Shown here piece by piece: positions 52,257 through 59,890 of a stretch of 64,000 nucleotides of DNA. Source of the DNA: SHLQ01 sp964562985 (lineage in GTDB: Bacteria > Actinomycetota > Acidimicrobiia > Acidimicrobiales > SHLQ01); NCBI GenBank assembly GCA_964562985.1, contig CAZLWE010000005.1, positions 1-64,000 of the forward strand, written 5' to 3'. Made by a program: the position numbers and the translations under genes. Under the pieces are notes generated by a model that saw only the letters and a program-made list of their open reading frames with translations, searched no databases and was not told the origin of the DNA. Every line of letters begins with the position of its first letter. Positions within the stretch are counted from its first letter, which is position 1.

Positions 52257-53347
52257 TGAGCACCCCGATTCGTATACTCGACCTCGCAGGTTCGCCAACC
52301 CAGATCGGGTCGCGCCACGGTGAGCTGCACGCGGAAGAGATTCGCAAGTACGCCAACGAACGCGTGGATTTGGTCGCTTCGGGGTTGTGGAGCGGTGGCC
52401 CGCTCACGCGAACCGAAGTGCTCGATATTGCCGACTCGATGCTCGAAGCACACGAGGATTTCGATGCTGCGTTGTTCGAAGAGCAAATAGCAATGGCAAC
52501 AGCTGCTGGTATCTCGACCGCAGAGGCCGTCATCGCCGGAGGGTTCACCGACTTCGTCGACACCGTTCGTGCAGTGGTCGGCGGTCCGATCCCAACCGAG
52601 GTCATCGAAGACGACTGCACGGCGATGATCGTTCCCGATAGCCGTGCCTCAGGGCAGGGAATCCTCGGTCAGACCTGGGACATGCACGACAGCGCAACCG
52701 AACACGTCGTGCTCTTGCGCATTCGCCCAGACGACGCTCCCGCGGCGTTGGTGTTCACCACGACGGGATGTCTCGGACAGATCGGTATGAACGAGGCGGG
52801 AGTTTGCGTTGGGATCAACAACTTGGTCGGAACCGACGGCACCCGTGGAGTGACGTGGCCATCGGTTGTTCGAGCCATGCTCAAGACCGAGACCGCAGCC
52901 GAAGCCAAGAGCGTGCTGCTGAGTGCCGATCTTGCTGGCGCCCACAACTTCTTGGTCCTCGATAAACACGGCGACGGTTACACCGTTGAAGCAATGCCCT
53001 CGGCCAGACCGAGCATCGAGCTCACGAATGAGCCGATCGTGCACACAAACCACACGGTTCTGCCAGAAGCCACCGCTGTGCAGGCCGACAAGGCCCCGGG
53101 GTTGATGGACAGCTCTGCCTCGAGGTTTGATACCGCAACCGCTTTGCTTGCCGATGGTGACATCGATGTCGAGCGAGTGATGGACATAACCCGCGAACCC
53201 GAAGCCATTTGTCAGGCGGCGGTCGATCCGTATCACATCGAGTCCAGCGGAGCGGCAATCATGCGCCCTTCTACAGGCGACTTCTGGGCGTGCTGGGGCC
53301 GCCCCATCGACAACGAGTACGAGAGGATCAGCTGGGAGAGCGAATGA
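52256..53347 (+). CDS. C45-family (acyl-CoA:6-APA acyltransferase-like) N-terminal nucleophile hydrolase
   Basis: A 363-residue member of the AAT/C45 family. The probable autocatalytic cleavage site is before Cys121 in VIEDDCTAMIVP; after cleavage the Cys becomes the N-terminal nucleophile. Downstream are GQTWDMHDSATEHVVLLRIR and GCLGQIGMNEAGVCVGINNL, typical of the family. Family members transfer or hydrolyse acyl groups on amines and amides. Its place in a polyamine operon suggests an acylated amine as substrate. The ATG used shares one base with the aminotransferase stop (TGATG). Confidence 0.85.
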   Translation: MSTPIRILDLAGSPTQIGSRHGELHAEEIRKYANERVDLVASGLWSGGPLTRTEVLDIADSMLEAHEDFDAALFEEQIAMATAAGISTAEAVIAGGFTDFVDTVRAVVGGPIPTEVIEDDCTAMIVPDSRASGQGILGQTWDMHDSATEHVVLLRIRPDDAPAALVFTTTGCLGQIGMNEAGVCVGINNLVGTDGTRGVTWPSVVRAMLKTETAAEAKSVLLSADLAGAHNFLVLDKHGDGYTVEAMPSARPSIELTNEPIVHTNHTVLPEATAVQADKAPGLMDSSASRFDTATALLADGDIDVERVMDITREPEAICQAAVDPYHIESSGAAIMRPSTGDFWACWGRPIDNEYERISWESE

Positions 53348-53438
53348 GGACTTCTCGACCTACCGACTTCCAGCGCCCCTGCGAGGCCAGCCGCCCATAT
53401 CACGGCCGCCGGCCTGGCCAGACTGCGCGGTGCGGACA

Positions 53439-54122
53439 ATGACTCTCGTCGCTACGGGACCAACCTCCGGACTGCAATACGTGCGGATTGAGCCGCATAT
53501 GTGCAAGGCACTTGAAGCTCTTGAGCTTGAAGCGTTCCCGACCGCCGATCCGGCCGATCTCTATGACGAGGGCGAATTGTTGCATGTGGCCGCCGAGTTC
53601 CCCGAGGGGAGCGTGATCGGATTCGACGGCGACCAGCGCGACGAACCCGTAGCTGTGGGCTTGGGAGTACGGGCCCACTTCGACTTTGCGAATCCTCAGC
53701 ACAACCTGAAGGACTTCTTCCGAGATGCACAGACCGAGTCCGGCGACGATCCGACCGGCCCCTGGTACTACGGCACCGACATCGTGGTGCGTCCCGATTA
53801 TCGCCGACGCGGCATCGGGCGCGAACTCTACGACCTGCGCAAGCAGATCTGCGCCGACTTGAAGCTCGCGGGGATTATCGCGGGCGGTGTCATACCCGGC
53901 TATGCCGAGCACAAGGACACGATCTCGGCTGACGAGTACATCGAGAAGGTCGTCGCAGGGGAACTGTATGACCCGACCTTGACGTTTCAGCTGGAGAACG
54001 GGTTTGAAGCGCCGTGCGCACTCAAGAACTACATGAAAGACCCAGCGGTCGACGACTACGCGTCGCTGATCGTGTGGCACAACCCGGACTACTCCGCACC
54101 TAGTGATGAGGTGGCCTCATGA
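53439..54122 (+). CDS. GNAT family N-acetyltransferase in polyamine operon
   Basis: The protein of about 227 residues (an in-frame GTG nine bases upstream is an alternative start) has a GNAT fold: WYYGTDIVVRPDYRRRGIGRELYDLRKQICA includes the acetyl-CoA loop Arg-Arg-Gly-Ile-Gly. The C-terminal part has an extended LENGFEAPCALKNYM segment. The acceptor is unknown; an amine is suggested by its place between the C45 enzyme and the AsnC regulator. It overlaps the regulator gene by four bases. The 91 bases after the C45 gene hold nothing recognised. Confidence 0.82.
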   Translation: MTLVATGPTSGLQYVRIEPHMCKALEALELEAFPTADPADLYDEGELLHVAAEFPEGSVIGFDGDQRDEPVAVGLGVRAHFDFANPQHNLKDFFRDAQTESGDDPTGPWYYGTDIVVRPDYRRRGIGRELYDLRKQICADLKLAGIIAGGVIPGYAEHKDTISADEYIEKVVAGELYDPTLTFQLENGFEAPCALKNYMKDPAVDDYASLIVWHNPDYSAPSDEVAS

Positions 54123-54571
54123 CGGCGATCACCATTGATGAAATCGACCGCGAACTCATCCGGGCGTTACAGGCCGATGGCCGAGCGTCGTACATGGACC
54201 TGAGTCGCCTTGTCGGGTTAAGCGATGCAGCGTGTCGCCAACGGGTGATGCGCTTGCTCGAAGAAGAAGTCATCGACATCGTTGCGGTCACCGACCCGGT
54301 GAAGTTAGGACTTGAGTTCCAGGCATTGCTCGGGATCAGCGTGAGCTGTGACGTGCGCCAAATCGCCGCCGCAATCGAGGCTTACGACGATGCCGTGTAT
54401 GTCGTGATGGCAACGGGCCGGTTCGATCTGCTGGTGGAGCTCGTGAGTCAAGATCGCGAGAGTTTCGTCGGTGTTTCAAACGCAATACGAACAATGGATG
54501 GCGTTGCCGGTGTCGAAGTGATGTCGTATCTCGGAATAACCAAACAGACCTACGACTGGGGAGTCGGCTAA
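54119..54571 (+). CDS. Lrp/AsnC family transcriptional regulator
   Basis: 150 residues. The helix-turn-helix is in IDRELIRALQADGRASYMDLSRLVGLSDAACRQRV, of which the second half is the recognition part. The C-terminal ligand-binding domain starts near EFQALLGISV and has GRFDLLVELVSQDRESF. Such regulators sense amino acids or related amines. It is encoded between the GNAT and potA genes, with a four-base overlap and a two-base gap, so it probably controls the locus, including the divergent oxidase. Confidence 0.92.
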   Translation: MTAITIDEIDRELIRALQADGRASYMDLSRLVGLSDAACRQRVMRLLEEEVIDIVAVTDPVKLGLEFQALLGISVSCDVRQIAAAIEAYDDAVYVVMATGRFDLLVELVSQDRESFVGVSNAIRTMDGVAGVEVMSYLGITKQTYDWGVG

Positions 54572-54573
54572 GC

Positions 54574-55662
54574 ATGTCCAGCGAACCCACTGCACAAACA
54601 GCAGTGACGATCTCGGGGGTTACGAAACGCTTTGGCGACGTCGTAGCCGTCGACAACATCGATCTCGACATTGCCGATGGCGAGTTCTTCGCAATGCTCG
54701 GCCCGTCGGGCTGTGGCAAGACGACGACGCTACGGATGATCGCCGGGCTCGAGTTTCCATCTGAGGGCTCGCTCAAGATCTTCGGCGAGGAAGTCGGCAC
54801 ACTCCCGCCGAACAAACGACCGGTCAACACCGTGTTCCAGAGCTACGCGCTCTTCCCCCATTTGAGCGTGGTCGACAACGTGAGCTTCGGATTGCGGATG
54901 ACGGGCACCGCCAAGAAGGAAGCCAGCGCCCAGGCTCGGGAAATGCTGGAGCTCGTGCAGCTCAACGAGATGGTCGAGCGCAAGCCCAATCAACTCTCGG
55001 GCGGCCAACAGCAACGTGTTGCCTTGGCTCGGGCGTTGGTGAACAAGCCAAAGGTGCTGTTGCTCGATGAACCCTTGGGTGCGCTTGACCTGAAGCTGCG
55101 CCAAGAGATGCAGACCGAACTTAAGTCGTTGCAACGAGAGCTTGGTGTGAGCTTTGTTTTCGTCACGCACGACCAAGAGGAAGCCATGGCGATGTCCGAT
55201 CGCATCGCGGTGATGAACGACGGCCAACTTCTCCAAGTGGGCCCACCGACAGATATCTACGAACGTCCCGCGAACCGATTTGTTGCCGACTTCATCGGCC
55301 AGTCGAATTTGCTCGATGCCACCGTGCAAGACGCGAACTCCATCGTGTTGACCAACGGAGCCGTGCTCGGAGCTCCAACGATGCACGCGCCGGGCACATC
55401 GGTCGCGTTGAGTCTGCGACCCGAAGCCATCAGCATTGGAGACCGAGGGTCAACGCCGAGTGCAAACGAAACGACCAGCCTCGACGGCACGGTGGCAGAG
55501 GTGACCTACCTCGGGCATGCCATCGACTACGTCGTCAAGATCGGCTGGATCGATCTTGAAGTGCGCGGCGACGCAACGGCAGGAACGAAACGATTCACCA
55601 CGGGCGATGAAGTGAGTGTCTGGTGGGATCGAGAATCCGATTGGGTGGTGGCGAACTCGTGA
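54574..55662 (+). CDS. potA: Spermidine/putrescine ABC transporter ATP-binding protein PotA
   Basis: A 362-residue ATPase with Walker A LGPSGCGKTTTLRMIAGLEF, Q-loop FQSYALFPHLSVVDNV, signature LSGGQQQRVALARALV, Walker B LLLDEPLGALDLKLR and the switch His in VTHDQEEAM. A TOBE-type C-terminal domain follows residues about 240-362. The ATPase energises polyamine import by PotBCD. Its stop overlaps the potB start by four bases. Confidence 0.96.
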   Translation: MSSEPTAQTAVTISGVTKRFGDVVAVDNIDLDIADGEFFAMLGPSGCGKTTTLRMIAGLEFPSEGSLKIFGEEVGTLPPNKRPVNTVFQSYALFPHLSVVDNVSFGLRMTGTAKKEASAQAREMLELVQLNEMVERKPNQLSGGQQQRVALARALVNKPKVLLLDEPLGALDLKLRQEMQTELKSLQRELGVSFVFVTHDQEEAMAMSDRIAVMNDGQLLQVGPPTDIYERPANRFVADFIGQSNLLDATVQDANSIVLTNGAVLGAPTMHAPGTSVALSLRPEAISIGDRGSTPSANETTSLDGTVAEVTYLGHAIDYVVKIGWIDLEVRGDATAGTKRFTTGDEVSVWWDRESDWVVANS

Positions 55663-56534
55663 CCAGCGCCAAGTTCACCGATATGTCCGCCAAGCACGAG
55701 CGGAATCGGCGTCGCCAGGGCTTCTTGATGGCGTTGCCCGCGTACGCGTATTTGGTGATCTTCTTCGCGGTTCCGCTCGGGATTGTCGTGGTGTATTCCT
55801 TCGCCACCCGCAACCGATTTGGTGGTACGGATCTCGCCGAGTGGAACATCGACTCCTATATTCGACTCTTCGATCCGGTCCTGCGGAACATCTTGATCCG
55901 GTCCTTCGGGCTTGCGCTTCTCACCACCGTGATCTGTTTGCTCGTTGCCTACCCGTTCGCGTACTTCCTAGCCACCCGTAGACCAACGGTCCGCAACCTG
56001 GCTTTGGTGTTTGTGATGATCCCGTTCTGGTCGAACTTCCTCGTCCGTAACTACGCCTGGCGAGTACTTCTCGGTAGTGACGGACCGGTCTCGCAGCTCA
56101 CACAAGCTCTTGGTCTGGGAGAGACGCGTATTCTGTTCACTCCAACGGCCATTGTGCTGGGGCTGGTGTACGGGTTCTTGCCCTTCATGATCCTGCCGCT
56201 CTATGCGGCGTTGGAACGACTTGATTGGGCATTGCTTGAGGCGGCGCGAGACCTCGGAGCCACCGGATTCCAGACCCTTCGAAAGGTCACCATTCCTCTA
56301 TCGATGCCTGGCGTTATCGCCGGATCGATCCTGGTCTTCATTCCAAGCTTCGGTGCGTTTGTGACCCCGGAGATCCTGGGCGGCGGGCGCGAAGTATTGC
56401 TCGGCAGCTTCATTGTGTCGCAGTTCCTCGAAGCCCGTAACTGGCCTGTCGGAGCGGCAACCTCAACTGTCCTGATGGCGGTTATGTTGGTGTGTGCGTT
56501 GCTGTACTTCCGCAAGGGCGGGAGGACGTTGTAG
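55659..56534 (+). CDS. potB: Spermidine/putrescine ABC transporter permease PotB
   Basis: Starts at GTG in a GTGA overlap with potA (291 residues). Six membrane helices, for example GFLMALPAYAYLVIFFAVPL and ALLTTVICLLVAYPFAYFL. The cytoplasmic EAA loop, which docks the ATPase, reads ALLEAARDLGATGFQTLRKV followed by ITLPLSMPG-like sequence. Pairs with PotC to form the channel. Confidence 0.95.
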   Translation: MTSAKFTDMSAKHERNRRRQGFLMALPAYAYLVIFFAVPLGIVVVYSFATRNRFGGTDLAEWNIDSYIRLFDPVLRNILIRSFGLALLTTVICLLVAYPFAYFLATRRPTVRNLALVFVMIPFWSNFLVRNYAWRVLLGSDGPVSQLTQALGLGETRILFTPTAIVLGLVYGFLPFMILPLYAALERLDWALLEAARDLGATGFQTLRKVTIPLSMPGVIAGSILVFIPSFGAFVTPEILGGGREVLLGSFIVSQFLEARNWPVGAATSTVLMAVMLVCALLYFRKGGRTL

Positions 56535-57358
56535 TGGCGAGCGCAAAGGAACTCCGGGGAGGCGCCAAGTGGGCGCTCAACCTCAACGCCTGGTTGGTGT
56601 ACTTCTTCTTTTACGCACCGATCGCGCTGCTCGTCTTCTTCTCCTTTAGCGATGACAATCTCGTCGGTCGTTGGGGCGGATTCACCACGAGGTGGTACGG
56701 CGAGTTCCTCGAGAACGACAATGTGCAGAACGCGCTCAACAACTCGATTCGGGTCGCGATCCTGTCGACGGTCATCTCGGTGGTGCTCGGCACCATGGCT
56801 GGACTGGCATTGGAGCGCTACCGATTCAAGGGCAGCCAAGTCTTTGACGCCCTGTTGTATCTACCGGTGATCGTGCCCGACGTGACCATGGCGGTAATGA
56901 TGCTGATCTTCTTCACCAGCCTCGACGACCTGATCGGTCTCCAGATCACACGTGGCTTTTCGACCATCACGCTCGCCCACATAGCGTTCAGCATCAGTTT
57001 CGTGTCGATCGTCGTTCGCGCTCGGCTCGCTGGCACCAGTGAGGTGCTGGAGGAAGCCGCCCAGGATCTCTATGCCTCGAAGTGGCAGACCTTCCGCCAC
57101 ATCACCCTGCCCCAGATTCTTCCGGGCATCGTCGGCGGAGGCTTGTTGGCGTTGACCTTGTCGCTCGACGATGTCGTCATCACCCAGTTCGTAAGCGGGC
57201 CTGGCTCAACCACGTTGCCCGTCTTCGTCTTCGGCCTTATTCGTCGCGGTGTCTCTCCGCTCATCAACGCCGTTTCGGTAGTGATGCTTGCGGCATCGGT
57301 CCTTCTCGTCCTCTTGTCGCTGCTGGCCCAGCGTGCGAGAGACGGTTCGGTCACATGA
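56534..57358 (+). CDS. potC: Spermidine/putrescine ABC transporter permease PotC
   Basis: Starts at GTG, which shares one base with the potB stop codon (274 residues). Six helices, with the EAA loop as EVLEEAAQDLYASKWQTFRH and ITLPQILPGIVGG. The start is placed just before LRGGAKWALNLNAWLVYFFFY, the first helix. Together with PotB it forms the membrane part. potD follows after 52 bases. Confidence 0.95.
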   Translation: MASAKELRGGAKWALNLNAWLVYFFFYAPIALLVFFSFSDDNLVGRWGGFTTRWYGEFLENDNVQNALNNSIRVAILSTVISVVLGTMAGLALERYRFKGSQVFDALLYLPVIVPDVTMAVMMLIFFTSLDDLIGLQITRGFSTITLAHIAFSISFVSIVVRARLAGTSEVLEEAAQDLYASKWQTFRHITLPQILPGIVGGGLLALTLSLDDVVITQFVSGPGSTTLPVFVFGLIRRGVSPLINAVSVVMLAASVLLVLLSLLAQRARDGSVT

Positions 57359-57410
57359 TCTATCCGATTATCAACAACAAAAGCAAAGCACATCAACCTG
57401 GGAGGGAATT

Positions 57411-58574
57411 GTGAAATCAAGAAAGAACACGCGGCTAATAGCTGCGTTCTTAGCAATATCGGTCATCGCCGCAGCATGTGGCGGAGGCGACGAAGTTGCC
57501 AGCGACGCTGGTAGCGATGGCGCTGCGGAGAGCAGCGATGGTGTTCAGACCGTCTCTGCGTCTGAATGCACCGCAGGACAAGTCGATGGCGACCTCGCCA
57601 TCTTCAACTGGACCGAGTACATCGATCCGCAACTCCTCGTCGACTTCTCCGAAGAATTCGGCGTCAATGTCACCGAGGACAACTACGACTCGAACGAGGC
57701 GATGCAGCCAATCATCAACGCTGGTGGTTCGGGCTTCGACTTCATCGTGCCTTCCGACTACATGGTCGGCATCATGATCGATGCAGGAAACCTGCAACCG
57801 CTCAACCGCGATGCAATCCCAAATCTTGCGAACCTCGCTCCTGATTTTGCTGAAGGCCTGCCCTTCGATCCAGGCGCCGAGTTCAGCGCTCCATACCAGT
57901 GGGGAACCACCGGTCTTGGCGTGGATATCTCGGTTGTCGGCGAAGATTTCCCGCGGACGTGGGGTCTGATCTTCGATCCGGAAATCGCCGCAGAGTACGG
58001 CCTCGAAGGCCAATTCTCGACGCTGTTGAACGATCCTCGTGAGACCTTGGGCGCTGCGCTCAAGTTCCTCGGCTTCTCGCTCAACACCACCGACCCAGAC
58101 GAACTTCAACAGGCTGAAGAACTGATCGCTTCGACCCTCGACCGCATTGCTGCGTTCGAGTCGGATCAGTACGACGAGCTTCTCGTCCAGGGTGAAGCTG
58201 CAGTGACCCACGGTTACAGCGGCAACTTCCTCTTCCAGTTCCTCGATGCAGAGAACCCAGAGAACTTCACCTACTTCGTTCCTGAAGAGGGCGGCACGCG
58301 CTGGATCGACAACATGGCAATTCCATTTGACGCTCCAAACCCCTGCACGGCGCACACCTTCATCAACTTCCTGCTCGACGCCGAGCGTGGTGCACAGTTG
58401 ACGAACTGGAACCTGTACGCCAGCCCGAACGAGGCAGCTACCCCGTTCATCGATCAAGAAGTACTCGACGATCCAATCGTTTACCCACTAGACGAATCGA
58501 ACCTCGAAGAGATCGAAGACACCGGCGACTTCGAAATCGAATTCAGCGACGCATTCACCGCAGCACGCGGCTAA
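57411..58574 (+). CDS. potD: Spermidine/putrescine-binding lipoprotein PotD
   Basis: Starts at GTG with GGGAGGGAA just upstream (387 residues). The N terminus is a lipoprotein signal with lipobox IAAAC near residue 22. The mature protein has the PotD/PotF pattern LAIFNWTEYIDPQLLVDFSE, then FGVNVTEDNYDSNEAM and FDFIVPSDYMVG; the aspartates around these regions bind the amines. A Ser/Gly/Asp linker follows the lipid Cys. It is the last gene of the polyamine operon and is followed by a strong terminator. Confidence 0.95.
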   Translation: MKSRKNTRLIAAFLAISVIAAACGGGDEVASDAGSDGAAESSDGVQTVSASECTAGQVDGDLAIFNWTEYIDPQLLVDFSEEFGVNVTEDNYDSNEAMQPIINAGGSGFDFIVPSDYMVGIMIDAGNLQPLNRDAIPNLANLAPDFAEGLPFDPGAEFSAPYQWGTTGLGVDISVVGEDFPRTWGLIFDPEIAAEYGLEGQFSTLLNDPRETLGAALKFLGFSLNTTDPDELQQAEELIASTLDRIAAFESDQYDELLVQGEAAVTHGYSGNFLFQFLDAENPENFTYFVPEEGGTRWIDNMAIPFDAPNPCTAHTFINFLLDAERGAQLTNWNLYASPNEAATPFIDQEVLDDPIVYPLDESNLEEIEDTGDFEIEFSDAFTAARG

Positions 58575-58601
58575 CGACTAGCTGAAGCAATTCGCCACCT
58601 A

Positions 58602-58641
58602 AGGACCCCCGGAGCAACGCTCCGGGGGTCCTGGTGTTTTT
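58602..58641 (+). terminator. Rho-independent terminator of the pot operon
   Basis: A perfect 14-base-pair stem (arms 58602-58615 and 58619-58632) with a three-base loop is followed by GGTGTTTTTA. It lies 28 bases after the potD stop. Confidence 0.92.
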
Positions 58642-58789
58642 AGCTGAACTTGGTGGTGGGCCGGGATTGACGTTCGCCGTCGATGATGAGGTCGACCTTC
58701 TCGTTGTAGAAGCAGTAGAGGCCTTGGATGTCGATCACCGTTTCGCCATTACAGATCGCCCGAATGCGCTTGTGGCACGGCTCGAACAC
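58640..58789 (-). CDS. Small protein, start uncertain
   Basis: A reading frame of 49 residues from GTG at 58787-58789, beginning VFEPCHKRIRAICNGETVID and ending RQSRPTTKFS. Third codon positions are almost all G or C, as in genes around it, which supports coding. The same frame stays open upstream, to the stop codon of the secreted protein gene (58856), so a longer start (for example CTG at 58850-58852, 71 residues) or a read-through cannot be excluded. I do not recognise a family; the RAICNGETV stretch faintly resembles DUF427. The last bases overlap the pot terminator tail. Confidence 0.45.
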   Translation of the reverse strand: MFEPCHKRIRAICNGETVIDIQGLYCFYNEKVDLIIDGERQSRPTTKFS

Positions 58790-58855
58790 TGGCGACGCAG
58801 ATGCTTGTGAGGTGATGATCCGATCATGCCAGACGGCTTGCCCGAGGCGCAGGGT

Positions 58856-59743
58856 TTAGCGACTGATGACGGCTTCGAGGTCGTCAACCTCTACGTCGAA
58901 CACGGCCACTTCGGAGTCGGTGGCGTAGGAAAGCTCCCAGACGGCGGCGCCAAAGGGAAGCCAATCGAAATCCCAGACGTATTCAGCGGTCATTCGGTAC
59001 GTACCACTGGCGGGCTGTTCCCAGTAGGTGTGGCTACAGCCCGGGTTCGACGCTCCGGGAGACCAGGTGGACAGCTCCGCGATCGTGCACGAGAAGATGC
59101 CTGAGCCGTCGCCCGGATTGATATTGATGCGAACCAAACGGGCCCGAACGCCAACGGTTACCTGCCCTGCGGAGGCGTATTCTGCTGGGGTAATGGTGGG
59201 CCCCGGCTGATCGATCCACGTTTCGACACCGGTAATTTGCCTACCGTCAGGACTCAAGGTGAGCGGCCAAGAATAGATCGGCACGTCCTCCTGATCTCGA
59301 ATATCGATTTCGGTCAGGACACCGCCTACTGGTGCGCCGGGGATGTACTGAATGACCCCGAAGTCCGCAACGGAGCCAGTGTCGTCAAGGCACTGTCGGG
59401 CGTAGTGTGTGCCGGGTACGAGCTGGGGGCCCGTCGTATCCTGGATGAAATCGTCTCCCTGGCGTGCCATGCCCCTGGCGTCGGTGTATTGCTGGGCGAA
59501 GTAGCAGGCATATATCGGGCCATTGTTTGCGACGACCCCTGGGCCAGACACGGGAACGATCTGTACTTGATCGGAAGCCCAAACGACCCCCGGGCCAGCA
59601 GTGCCACCGCTCTGTTGGGCATGAACGACTGCGCCATCGGCAGATACCACAAGGAGAGCAGTAATCAGCGCGAAAAGCCACGGTCTACGCCATCTGTGAT
59701 CTCCTGGTCGCCGCTTGCCCACGAATGGAAGTTTGACACACAT
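58856..59743 (-). CDS. Hypothetical secreted protein
   Basis: A 295-residue protein with a basic N terminus (residues 1-19), a signal peptide LFALITALLVVSADGAVVHA and then a soluble exported part of about 250 residues. It contains six or so beta-rich segments with Trp-rich ends such as TYWEQPASGTYRMTAEYVWD and FGAAVWELSY. Cysteines occur as pairs (YACYF, RQCLD, SCTIA, GCSHT). No domain is recognised. It is divergent from clpB; its last codon is directly followed, in the same frame, by the small reading frame at 58640. Confidence 0.75.
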   Translation of the reverse strand: MCVKLPFVGKRRPGDHRWRRPWLFALITALLVVSADGAVVHAQQSGGTAGPGVVWASDQVQIVPVSGPGVVANNGPIYACYFAQQYTDARGMARQGDDFIQDTTGPQLVPGTHYARQCLDDTGSVADFGVIQYIPGAPVGGVLTEIDIRDQEDVPIYSWPLTLSPDGRQITGVETWIDQPGPTITPAEYASAGQVTVGVRARLVRININPGDGSGIFSCTIAELSTWSPGASNPGCSHTYWEQPASGTYRMTAEYVWDFDWLPFGAAVWELSYATDSEVAVFDVEVDDLEAVISR

Positions 59744-59795
59744 CCAGCAGTCACGAAAAGCGGTAGTTGCTAATGGGAATAAAGAACTACAAGAG

Positions 59796-59820
59796 AAGTT
59801 GAGTTATCTGGACTCAACTT
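59796..59820. promoter_or_regulatory. HAIR operator for HspR upstream of clpB
   Basis: A perfect inverted repeat with nine-base arms (59796-59804 and 59812-59820) separated by seven bases. The inner part TTGAGT-N7-ACTCAA equals the HAIR consensus. It lies 70 bases upstream of clpB, and is also in the divergent promoter region of the secreted protein gene. Confidence 0.88.
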
Positions 59821-59890
59821 TCGGTTCGTCAAGGGGCGTGAAGTCGTCAGGTGCCGGAGCCGAACAAGTAACGTCGCTCGAGGAGGACGA

